Source: Malania oleifera (taxonomy: Eukaryota; Streptophyta; Magnoliopsida; Santalales; Ximeniaceae). From it: a stretch of DNA of 64,000 nucleotides. Where the stretch lies: assembly GCF_029873635.1 (NCBI RefSeq), contig NC_080423.1, forward strand, positions 99,758,991 to 99,822,990, given 5' to 3'. The stretch's first letter is position 1; each line of letters opens with the position of its first letter. The position numbers were made by a program, and so were the translations under genes. Of the stretch, positions 54,689 to 64,000 are shown one piece after another. Under the pieces are notes generated by a model, which saw nothing but the letters and a program-made list of their open reading frames with translations, did no database searches and was not told the origin of the DNA.

Positions 54689-55205
54689 ATGGACCCTGGA
54701 GGAGGTAGTGCCCATGGGAGCGGAAGTGATGGTGCAGGGCCCTCGAGTGCAAGCGGGACTGATTCTTATGCGATACTACGCAGCGTGACTCAGCAAGTTA
54801 TGGTTGAGATCGCTAGGAGGTCCAAAGAGTAGGGAGGCCCATCTACAGGTCATGAGTGCACGATAGAGAAGTTTACTAAGATGAATCCTCCAGCATTTTC
54901 AGGAGGAGTTGATCCTACAGCCGCCAAGAATTGGATGTAGGAGATCAAGAAAGTCTTGACCATATTACAGTATATGGAGGAACAGAGGGTCCTCTTCGCC
55001 ACCTATAAACTGACAGGGGAAGCCAAGAGGTGGGGGACTGCTGTGAGACTTCTGGAGCAGTAGAGGACAACGCCGATAGCTATGACATGAGACTGATTTA
55101 AAGAATTATCCTTTCGCAGATATTTCCCAATCACTGTCAGGGAAGTTAAGGTGGAAGAGTTCCTGAATCTGAAGCAGAGACAGCAGTCGATCCAGCAGTA
55201 ATTTT
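54689..55205 (+). pseudogene. Gypsy gag, truncated, with stops
   Basis: Begins at ATG 54689 with a Gly/Ser-rich start. Then FTKMNPPAFSGGVDPTAAKN (the PPxFxGxxDPxxAxxW motif), VLFATYKLTGEAKRWG, and FRRYFPITVREVKVEEFLNL. These are the retrotrans_gag core. In-frame stops are at 54830-54832, 54938-54940, 55061-55063 and two near 55088-55096; each fits a C-to-T or G-to-A change in a Gln, Trp or Arg codon. Similarity ends abruptly after QQSIQQ at about 55200. Confidence 0.85.
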
Positions 55206-55405
55206 TGAAGCAAAGAAAAATAAATAAAATCGTAAGTACATTTTCTTCTTATTTTCTTTTCTTTTCTTTCCTCGAATGAGATCCTTCATCCAAACAGGGT
55301 GATAATGTGTCTACGAATTTCTTCATTTATTTCTATATGATTAATATTTTTATTTTACTATTATTATTTTAATTTTCTTGAATTTTTTTTCTTGTCTCTA
55401 TTATG
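55206..55405. other. Unassigned spacer between truncated gypsy and next LTR
   Basis: T-rich sequence (TTTTCTTTTCTTTTC near 55253) without recognisable similarity. It continues at 60222 beyond the inserted LTR. Confidence 0.5.
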
Positions 55406-57024
55406 TAATCTGTTAATTTAGGTGTAATCCCAAGAGGGGGGTGAATTGGGTATTTAAAATATTTTGGTACTTCAATCCTTAATTGAAAACCCAAACTTAC
55501 AAGTGCAAATTTGGATACACAGTGATTTTAGTATTATACAACTCAATTGATTTAATCCGTGGATATCTCAACTAATTTAGTATTACCCAATTATTCTCAC
55601 ATAATTTAGATATTCATATATATTAATATTTAACACATGCACAACAGATATAATATGAATATAAGTGCAGAAATATAAAGAGAGATGGAGAGATAGAGCG
55701 CAGACACCAAATTTTTAATGAGGTTCGGCCAAACCCGGCCTACGTCCTCACCTTGGGCAAAACCCCCCAAGGATTGGACTAATCCGCTCCTTTAACTAGG
55801 ACGGAACTTCCTGTTACAAACCCACTGCCTACAAGAGGTATAGCTTCCTCCTACTTCGCTGCTTACAAGAGGCATAACTTCCTCCTACTCCCCTGCTTAC
55901 ACGAGACACAGCTTCCTCCTTCCTGGTTCACAACCCAAACTGTCAATACAATAGATAGATGAAATTCCTGAACACCCAGATGCTTCTGAACAAGCTAATG
56001 AGTACAATAAAAATTCGTAAAACACATATTCATATGATAAAACTTGAAGTTCAGTATGTATGTAATGATAAGATCGTTATATGAATGATATGCTTCACAA
56101 ATTTACCTTTTAAATCAATAACTCCCAAAATGATTTTATAAATAAATGCTTTGGAGAAACGTATGATTCAATTCCAGAATACTTTATGCAAGATTAGAAA
56201 ATAAGATCCTTTCAAAAATAATCTTTAATAATACGCAGATCTATTCTTCTTGCTATTAATAATTTTTCAAGTTGAATCTTTGAATAAATATACGACCTTG
56301 AATATTGCAAAGATTTAAACACTATGTTTCAAAAATAATATTCTTCAAGGATATGAATTTATAGGCTCTGAGTATTTGCAATCAAATTATTTCAATCTCT
56401 CAGAATGAATATTCAAAAATAAGTTTGTGAGATGAAAAAATCTTTGAGTATTATGCAAATCTTAGTTCTTGCTATCAAATAACTCGTACAATTAAATCTT
56501 TGAATAAAAATGTGACTTTGAATATTTCAAAGATTTAAATAATATTTTTTTATATACTTTTTGCACCAATAAGATAGATCTCTTTGAATAAAAATACAAC
56601 CTTGAATATCACAAGGATTCAAACTTTAGAAAGTTATTCCCAAAAGATTTTTCAAATAAATAACTATGGGAAAAATAAGTTTCTTACTCCCAAAAAGATT
56701 TTTCAATAAACGAATAATGGAGAAGATTATTGATTAATAAAAAATTGAAAGCTCAATAAACTATTTTTCCAAACCTCAAGATCAAACCAAAATTTAGCAA
56801 AAGTTGCGCGTGTATTTGCTCAGATCTTGAATATGCGAATGCTCAAGTAAAAGTGTGTTCTTTGCAGTGCAGGCAATGAATCTTAGCAAGAGTATTCAAA
56901 ACTTCTCAAGAGATGTGCAAGAATGTTCAAGTGTAATGACCCGGAAATTTAAAATAATTAGAAAACATAATGAATAAAATGGATTAATGGGTAATAAGGG
57001 ATAAAGGAAGGATTTAAGAAGGAA

Positions 57025-57220
57025 AGCAGGCCTCGTCGATGAATGTCCTGTATTCGTCGACGAGTGTCCTTCTAATCTTATCGACGAAGTTTGTTCCTCG
57101 TAGACGAAAGAATCCCGAGAGAGAATTTTGGAACTCTGAATTTCGTCGAAGAAGGTATCTTCTCATCGACGAAGTATCTATAGCGCCTCATCGACGAACC
57201 CACGTGTCTCGTCGACGAAG
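57025..57220 (+). promoter_or_regulatory. U3 palindrome cluster, core TCGTCGACGA
   Basis: Ten or so CGTCGACGA-type motifs; perfect TCGTCGACGA at 57054-57063 and 57209-57218, variants CATCGACGAAG, CCTCGTCGATGAA and CGTAGACGAA. The last copy ends 8 bases before the TATA box. GAATCCCGAGAGAG and CTCTGAATTTCGTCGA lie in the middle. Confidence 0.65.
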
Positions 57221-57225
57221 CCATG

Positions 57226-57234
57226 TATATAAAT
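57226..57234 (+). promoter_or_regulatory. LTR TATA box (gypsy solo LTR)
   Basis: TATATAAAT right after the palindrome cluster. Confidence 0.6.
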
Positions 57235-58374
57235 TGAAATTTTTTCATTTTTCAGCTTGAAATTTAGGAAAATTCTCCTTCTCTCTCTAGAAAACAATCT
57301 CCCAGCCTTCTCTCTTCGATTTTGGGCCGGATTTGACCCGGTTTGACAATCCGGAACCGCCACGAGGTTCATAGGATCATTCTCTTCAAGGCTGTAGGAG
57401 CTTATCATTGGGTTGTGAGGTTTGGAAAACATCCCAAAATCAGGGTAAGTTAGTTATTTTGGGATTGTCTTAAGGAATATTGTTATTTGGAGCCTAAGAA
57501 ATAGTAAATAAGTGTTTTCCGTAAGATTTGAATTAGTTAGAATTTATTTTAATTAAATTAGGATTTTTGGATTCAGGGTCCAAGTGAATGTTGCGGGTAT
57601 CGGTTCAGGGATCCTGCCAGCGTAGTTTGAAGTCATGTAAGGGGAAAATTTATATATTAAATCAGGTTTTTCATGAATTAGAAAGGATCATGTGTTATTT
57701 ATGTATATATGTTTTTTTTATGTGGGTCTAAAATGCCAACCATGAAATTCATGTTTTCTGAGCCTAAGATTGTTTATATAGTTATGTATATGTGAAAGTA
57801 AATGAATGAAAGTGAAAGGAATTTTCTAAGGAATTATGTAAGAAATGAAATTTATTTTGAGCATATAAATGTTAAATGTGGGTTGGCTTATTTTACGAGA
57901 AATATTTATGAAATTTACTGCTAAATTGTGTGGCATGAGAATCTGTGCAAATTATATGTTAAATGTATGAGATGCAGGCTAAGTAAATAAAGCAATGAAA
58001 ATAAAATATGATGTGGAATATGTTGCTTGTGTATGTTACATGCAACCATGTAAAGGTACGACAGCTGAAAGCCGTGTTAGCATATTCTAACGCGTTTCTA
58101 TGTGGGCTAACTGATGACGGCTAAAGAGTGGTTGTAGTACAAAGGAATGAAATGAAAATGTTATGAAATGAAATGACAAGGAATGACAATGCAATGAAAT
58201 GAAATGTGAAATGTGAATAATGTAAATGGGAAAGAGTCACTTAAAGTGAAATGCAATGAAATGTTAAGTTATGAACATGAAAGAATGTGAATGATTGAAT
58301 AATGATGGAAAGAATGATATATTATGATATTATAAGTATCTATGTATGTAAAATATGCTACGATTGGGCGGGGA

Positions 58375-58690
58375 GTACTCTTCGTCTGAGGGCTTACTGA
58401 GAAAGGCGAGTGCACTAGTAGCTTCAAATGTGGCAGTAACCGCATAACATACTAGGGCAGAGGGAACCTACTTGTATGGGCGGGTAGATTTCTCTATCCT
58501 TAGGGCCTTTACTAGTAAACTATTGTTGAATGCGTGAGTACGATAACAAGTTAACACTTGAGGGCTTACTGAGTAAGGTGAGTACCCTGATATGCTTTAG
58601 TCGTGACCTTAGGATTACCTAAGTATCAAAGCAGAGGGGTGCTACTTGTATGGGCAAACAATCACCCCTATCCTTGGGTAATCTCGCGGA
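58375..58690 (+). repeat. Two-unit duplication in the gypsy solo LTR
   Basis: GAGGGCTTACTGAGAAAGGC (58390s) and GAGGGCTTACTGAGTAAGG (58560s); GCAGAGGGAACCTACTTGTA and GCAGAGGGGTGCTACTTGTA; each followed by TGGGC and CTATCCTTRGG. Unit length is about 170-180 bases. Confidence 0.8.
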
Positions 58691-60221
58691 CTAAATCTCT
58701 GCATGTGTTTGATTAGGTTCAGAAAATGATTTCAGAGTCATGTTAATGATTTGCAAATGTACTAAAATGATATCTATATACTTCATGTTGGTCACACGTT
58801 GTTTTAATATGTATGTTTCTTCCCTTACTGAGATGTGTCTCACCCGAGTATGAATGTTTCTTTTTCAGGACATCCTCGAGGTCGATCTTAGGGAGCTCGA
58901 GGGTACTGAGTTTTGAGGAATATTTAAAAACAGGGTATATGTTGATACTATTTTGGGGATGTAAATATTTATGTTTTATGTTTTATGCCGTTATGTTTTA
59001 AGGATGTTGTGAGAGAAATGGTTGTGAATATACTGAAATGTGTTAGAGATGTATGTATCTATGGAAAAATGTAGGTGATAGATAAATTTTATGGATTTCT
59101 AGATAGGTTATAGCAAACTCTGGTATTATGGAATGTTGGTATTACAATATTATGATATATATGGAGATTATGGTTATATTTTCCGCTGGGTATGTGATGG
59201 ATTATGATTTATTAGGATATTATCAAGTATAACGCACCGGACCCGGGTATATGGGTTCGGGGCGTTGCATCAAGTCTCTCAATATTATGCAAAAAGTGAG
59301 GCATTAGGATTTCTAGGTTAATTTTATAAGAGTTCTCAGCCTTAGATGGATTTTTGGCCATTGGATCAATTTATTTAAAAGAAATTCCGCGCGTATCCGC
59401 GCTGAACCCACATTTTGCACGAGCGACCTTCAGTGTTTTGGACATAACGTTTACTATATAACTCCAAATTGGACGTTCTTGGTGTCAACAGAAAGCTAAG
59501 AGAAAAAACCACACTTTTTATGTTGAACATATTTTAAAATAAGAAGTTATAAGTTAATAAAAATGCCAATCAATGTGACGTAAGAAACATGAAGGGAATT
59601 TTTCTGCTACATACACCTTTCAGTGTTTTGGCCACAACTTTTTTCTATATAACTCCAATTTGGACATTCTTAGTATCAACAGAAATCTAAGAGAACATTC
59701 CATAACTTTTATGTTGAGAACTATTTAAGATAAGAACTGATTGATCAGGAAAATTGCTCATCTTTTCTGTTCGGTCGACTGGTCGGTTGACTAACTCCTT
59801 TGTAAAAATTAGTTTTTGTCTTCTTTTAACTACAAAACCATTTTAAAACATTTGTATAAATTAGGCATTTTATGAAAAAGGTTTTTCATGTTACTTGGAG
59901 GTCCTATGGTCAATCTAAGGTCATATTTGAGCTTCAAAATTCATCATACGACATATATAAATATATTCAATTTCTAAACACCCATTCCCATGAAGGTCTT
60001 GGACCAGACGTTTGCATCTTCATTCTTCTACACTTCTCGTTCCATGAATTGAGCCAGATGGTATGTTCTTTAGGTTTCTCGTGACTTCCATATCATGCTT
60101 ACAATTCGTATCACCCGTGCGTGCTGAATAATGATCCTGCTAAAAATGTTCAATGCACAGATGAGATAATTGTGTTTTGTCATTATCAAAATGGGATCGG
60201 ACTCAAAAAGTCAACATAATC

Positions 60222-60580
60222 CTTATTCCATCATGGATCTAGAGGTGACAAAACAGGTTAGCGAGTTGACTTTAAGCAGATCATAAATGGATAGCAGTTA
60301 AACGAGTTCGAATTGACTTGTTTACTAACGAGTGACTAACATAAAAACTCAAACTCATTCCTTTAATAAATAGGTCATAAAAGGGTACCCATTAAGAATC
60401 TGTTTAAAAATATATTTTATTTATTTTTAATCTTCAAAAAAATTACAAATAAAGTGACATTTAAAAAAAAAAACAATACTCTTTTATTTTATTTATTAAT
60501 ATCTTAACGAAAAAAAAATATAGAAAATAATACATCTCTTTAATTAATATTTAATTATATATATTTTTTAAACGGTCATC
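60222..60580. other. AT-rich intergenic; no gene seen
   Basis: Spacer with poly-A and T tracts. Continues the sequence interrupted by copy D. No motif recognised. Confidence 0.45.
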
Positions 60581-61674
60581 GGTGGGTACCTAAATGGCGA
60601 CCGAACCTCGAGCGTTTGGAAAATTGTCTTGGTTCAGCCACTCGAACCTATTCTTAGGCACCCGTAGTTGAAAATTTAACTTTTCCAGTTGTGAGTGTTC
60701 GGGCGACTGACCCTGTGGTCCGGGCTACTGAAACTCTCTGGTTGCCATAGTTTTAACTATGGTAACTCGGGTTAATTAAGGGTAAATTCGATTAAAAGCT
60801 TATTAAACAAATTTAATAATACCCTCTATGACCCAATGGTCATTTTTTTATAGAGTCTATATATATACCCTCATTTGCGAAGATTAACACTTGATTAGCA
60901 ATTTGATTAAGAAATATTCTCTCTAAATTTTCAAGTGCTCTTCTTCCACATACAAGACCAAATACTCCTCCTTTCCTCATTCCCTTGAAAAATAATATTT
61001 AGTGAGAGTATTGTGAGATATCCTACAAGCTTAAACTCTCATTGTTGTGATTGCTTGTTGATTTTTATTGAGAGTTAAGCAGAAAAGTTTTTCCCCATAA
61101 ATCTAATTCATAAATCCGTTTTTGTGGGGAAACTTTTATTAGCTTGTGAGTCTTTGCATTTTTATTGCAAGACTCTTGAGCTTGTCTTGAGTTTTCTTTG
61201 AAGAAAATATGTTTGTAACAAGCTTGTATTCTAAATATCTCTTGTGCTTGATTTTCTAGAAATATTTTTGAGATATTTGATTATACTTTTGAAATATTTG
61301 AAACCCTATTTGTGGTTGATATTTTTATATATATTGTTTCAAAGATATTATCATAGCACACTCTTTGTTGACCCTATGGGTCATACCCTGTTTTGATTAT
61401 GAAAAATACCCAAGTATTTAATGTCTGCCAAGTTGATGGGCAGGTTTATCTTGGCAGTATCCTATGATGACACTTGGAGACCCGGAGGAACACAGACCCT
61501 GAAGACCTTAGATATAACTTATGTGTTGTAATTTATATTCGGGTCTATATTATTTAAGTAGGAAAGTTATGTAATAGTAAATAGGGCTTTGATTGTAATA
61601 ATTGCATGCATCACCTGCATGGTTTAATACATAAGCTCTAAATGAAAATGACCTTAAACAGACCTTAGGGAACA

Positions 61675-62270
61675 CCATTCGGTTGACCGACACCGAATTT
61701 TTTCGGTGCCCTAAAAAGGACCTAAAAATGACCCTAGGACACTTACTCATGCATACACATGTTTGTTTATTTGGAATAGGGTGTTTGTTGCATGAAACAA
61801 GATCGAAATGCACAAAATGTGCACCTTTGGTCGATCGAAACCTCATATGTATTTTGCCCCCGGTCACCAGAACTTGGTTCGGGTCAACAAGTTGACCACA
61901 TGCCCATCGACTGACCTATGTAGTTCATTTTGGCCCCGGTTGACCGAACCCGGTCCGAGATAACAAGTTGACCACAGCCTGGTCGACCGAACCTCCTAGG
62001 AGTCAACTTTTTGACCACCTGGTCGACCGAGCCCAAAATGTACTCTAACGCTCTGGTTGACCGAGGGTCCTCGGGAGTTGTCCCAACGCTATGGTCGACC
62101 AAACTATCCAATTCAAATATTTCTAGTTAACCAAATTGCGCTAATTTGGAAAAATCATCTCGGACATACTTGTCCGGTCGACCGAACCTGTAGTTCATTT
62201 TTGGCCTGATCGACCGAACCTCAAGAACTTTGATCGACCGAACCTGTCCTGGTCGACCGGTGCTCTCAGG
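61675..62270 (+). promoter_or_regulatory. U3 palindrome cluster, core GGTCGACCGAACC
   Basis: More than ten copies or variants: CCTGGTCGACCGAACCTCC (61979-61997), TGGTCGACCGAGCCC, TATGGTCGACCAAAC, CCGGTCGACCGAACCTG, TGATCGACCGAACCTC. The 8-base palindrome GGTCGACC is exact at 61981-61988. About 120-700 bases upstream of the TATA box. Confidence 0.65.
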
Positions 62271-62388
62271 TTGGTCCGAATTTTTACTACGGTTAACTTT
62301 TTAAAACGAGGTTAAATAAATTCAATATCGTTAAAACTTTTCTAATTATTCCACTTATGTCCCTAACGATTATATTTCAGGGGTAGTC

Positions 62389-62396
62389 TATAAATA
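62389..62396 (+). promoter_or_regulatory. LTR TATA box (copy E)
   Basis: CTATAAATACCCC, a strong plant TATA context. Confidence 0.65.
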
Positions 62397-64000
62397 CCCC
62401 CTCATTTTGAGTAATTAGTGTGCGATTAGCATTCTTGATTAGGAGAAATTCTCTGAAATTCCCAAAACCCATAATACTCATTTTTTAGCCTTCAACACTT
62501 ATTCTTACCAGTTCATACTACTCAAATATCTTTTGTAAGTGTGATTTAAGTGTTGTTGTTCCATAATGATTGCTCTCTCAAGATTGTTGTTGTGTGAAAG
62601 TATTTTATTTGAAAGCACATCCTCAAGTGTTCTTAGGGGGCTTTATTAATAAGTTTTTCCTAAGAAGACTTCATTGGAACTTCTGAGTATTGCACCATCA
62701 TTGCAATATCTTAAGAAGCTTGTATTTGATTTTGGTTGCAAAATTTCTTTTCAAATCACTTTCAAATATCTAGTGTGTTTTTATCTTGATAAATCTTTGA
62801 AGAAATATTTGTTTGTGTGATAAAAATCTTTGTTGCAATATTCATTGATTTATATCATTTGTTGAATACAAAGATTAAACTCTTTTTGCAAACCAAACAT
62901 ATACATTACTTGAGCATCATACGATTGAGAAAATCTGTTGATTGAAATATACATTTATATTGTTTGGTTAATATCTTTGTTTGAGCATTTAGATTGAACA
63001 TCCTATAATACAAAGATCATATAGGTTTGCACTCTCACGCACTGATTACATAGATAGCAAATATTTATTTGAGAGTTGACATATTGTAAACCACACTGAG
63101 CTTACATATTATATCATTTGGTGGTATATGTGATTGCACGTATTGGGTACATATCTGCTTTACTTGAGAAGTATAATCACTGTACCAGTTACTTTGTGAA
63201 CATAATGTTGTATTTCCAGGCCCGGGCCTGAAGAGGGAGACTAGCCCTTTGAAATAGTCTCGGATTGGTTTAGACCCGGTTAGGAAAGTTAGGTGCACCA
63301 TCCTGTTAAGATGTAGGTTGAGATCAGCCCCACTAATTGACCTAGTTGTAAAGGTTGAGGTCAGCTCTGTGCTAATTGACCTAGTTGTAATCGGTGCCAC
63401 TCCACCCGTTAAATGAGCCTTTAGTGGAATCCTCGGGCTTGCGAGCTAGAAGCGGGGACGTAGGTACAGTTGGCCGAACCCCAGTAACATATCGTGTGTT
63501 TGTTTATATTTCCGCACTCTATATTTACCACACATGTATGTTATGGTGTGAATGATGCGCATGATTTAAATTTTCATACATTATATCTACTTGCGCATTT
63601 GGGATTGTATAGAAAGACCCTAGGTAGCTAACTCATATTGATTTCTGATTTAACCTCGAAGAAAAGTTTAAAATTCCAATTCACCCCCTTATTGGGAATA
63701 CATCAATTCTAACACTCTCACTTTTGATTGCCACACTGACATTAACTTGAGAGCTGTAATTTTGTCTTCACTGAACTTATAGATCTTATCATTGTGAAGT
63801 ACATTGGTTATACTAGTACAAATCTGCTTATTGGAGAAGCACGTATTTTTGTACACGAAATTTGTTTTGATTATTTGTTGTATTCCAGACGTGGCATGAA
63901 GGGGTGATAATCTAGTCCAGAAGGATTCTATGTAAAGGTTGAGGTTAACTCTGGTAATTTGACCCAGCTGTAACCGGTGTCGCTCCACCCGTTAAGTAAG

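Larger units (their letters stand above)
52379..55205 (+). mobile_element. Ty3/gypsy element (+), truncated inside gag
   Basis: A 2.0-kb 5' LTR (52379-54384), primer site and gag start, then loss of similarity at about 55205. It is inserted in the gag of the minus copia element. No pol or 3' LTR follows; the sequence continues into unrelated DNA. The LTR is the same family as 1-873 and related to 56932-59269. Confidence 0.82.
56932..59269 (+). mobile_element. Gypsy solo LTR, 2338 bases, nested in copy D
   Basis: TGTAATGACCCGG...GGCGTTGCA with a perfect TCAAG duplication (56927-56931, 59270-59274). U3 palindrome cluster at 57025-57220, TATA at 57226, GGATTTGACCCGG near 57327, and a two-unit internal duplication at 58375-58690. 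The start, the CTTACTGAGATGTGTCTCACCC block (58825-58846) and general layout relate it to the LTR at 52379, as a distinct subfamily. Confidence 0.9.
55411..60216 (-). mobile_element. Solo LTR, SIRE-like type (copy D), holding a gypsy solo LTR
   Basis: Perfect TAATC duplication (55406-55410, 60217-60221). Minus strand starts TGTTGACTTTTTGAGTCC and ends ...ACCTAAATTAACA. The AATTCACCCCCCTCTTGGG end block (55431-55449), the GGACGTAGGC/GGCCGAACCTC box (55722-55752) and TTTTGATAATG near the start identify the family. Removing the nested 56932-59269 LTR leaves about 2.46 kb. A U3 segment with GGTCGACTGGTCGGTTGAC lies near 59764-59790. Confidence 0.85.
61366..63714 (+). mobile_element. Solo LTR, SIRE-like type (copy E), inside copy F
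   Basis: 2349 bases, TGTTGACCCTATGGGTCAT...ATCAATTCTAACA, flanked by CTCTT (61361-61365) and CTCTC (63715-63719). U3 palindrome cluster 61675-62270, TATA at 62389, GGGACGTAGGTACAG...GGCCGAACCCC box (63456-63482) and AATTCACCCCCTTATTGGG end block (63678-63696). Full-length and well preserved; the best reference copy of the family here. Confidence 0.88.
60581..64000 (+). mobile_element. SIRE-like solo LTR (copy F), 5'-truncated, interrupted by copy E, runs off the window
   Basis: 60581-61365 matches the U3-R part of copies B and E: TTCGGGCGACTGACC-type motifs near 60690, TATATATAC near 60862, and sequence around GAAATATTCTCTCTAAATTT. 63720-64000 matches the later part, e.g. GTTGAGGTTAACTCTGG and GTGTCGCTCCACCCGTTAA against copy E's 63352-63412. 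Copy E (61366-63714) lies between. The canonical TGTTGACC start is not found, so the left end is truncated or eroded. Confidence 0.7.

Noticed and set aside
29785..62270. U3 palindrome clusters as integrase or IS end repeats
   Set aside because: They lie hundreds of bases inside the LTRs and not at termini; the true ends are fixed by target duplications.
1..64000. tRNA, rRNA or snoRNA genes
   Set aside because: No cloverleaf, A/B-box pair or rRNA core sequence noticed by eye; a tRNAscan or Infernal run would be needed to exclude short ones.

Overview
This is plant nuclear DNA: an intergenic, TE-dense stretch with no intact protein-coding gene that I can support. The evidence is nested Ty3/gypsy and Ty1/copia elements with initiator-Met-type primer sites, plant RTE and L1-type LINEs, and a six-exon bark-storage-protein-like (nucleoside phosphorylase superfamily) relic. 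That gene family and the long LTRs point to a flowering plant, possibly woody; the species cannot be fixed from this window. I see no rRNA or tRNA gene, no CRISPR array and no bacterial-type operon.

Layout. 1-873 is the tail of a + strand gypsy LTR, inserted in the 3' LTR of a minus-strand gypsy element (874-9222: 3' LTR, polypurine tract, decayed pol and gag, primer site, 5' LTR). A second gag fragment (9232-9865) runs into a 100-N assembly gap (9866-9965). 9966-14240 is a strongly A-rich stretch without genes. 14446-16775 (minus) holds the bark-storage-protein-like pseudogene, with six exons and canonical splice sites but several stops and frameshifts. 17635-18656 is a 5'-truncated L1-type LINE tail with an RNase H relic. 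20658-23567 is an internally deleted Tat-type gypsy element that keeps its LTRs, gag and variant tandem repeats. 23940-27715 (minus) is an RTE LINE split by a solo LTR. 28543-30560 is another solo LTR.

30725-39697 is one large LTR holding three other solo LTRs, one of them two levels deep, each with a perfect 5-bp target duplication. 41189-46197 is a copia solo LTR containing a degenerate copia element (41403-45472). 48063-52378 (minus) is a copia element cut at its gag by a gypsy element (52379-about 55205). 55411-60216 (minus) is a solo LTR containing a 2.3-kb gypsy solo LTR. 60581-64000 is a solo LTR containing a second copy of its own family.

Most striking pattern: the U3 part (upstream of the TATA box) of nearly every long LTR here, gypsy and copia alike, holds a cluster of short palindromic motifs. 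Their core differs between copies (TCGTCGACGA, GTTCGGGTGCCCGAAC, GGTCGACC-GAACC, TCAGTCATCTGAAC). Three unrelated families also seem to share a neighbouring block resembling AAAGATACCGAGAGG. This is the best candidate here for an undescribed regulatory or module-exchange phenomenon. All alignments and boundaries were read by eye; no search was run.
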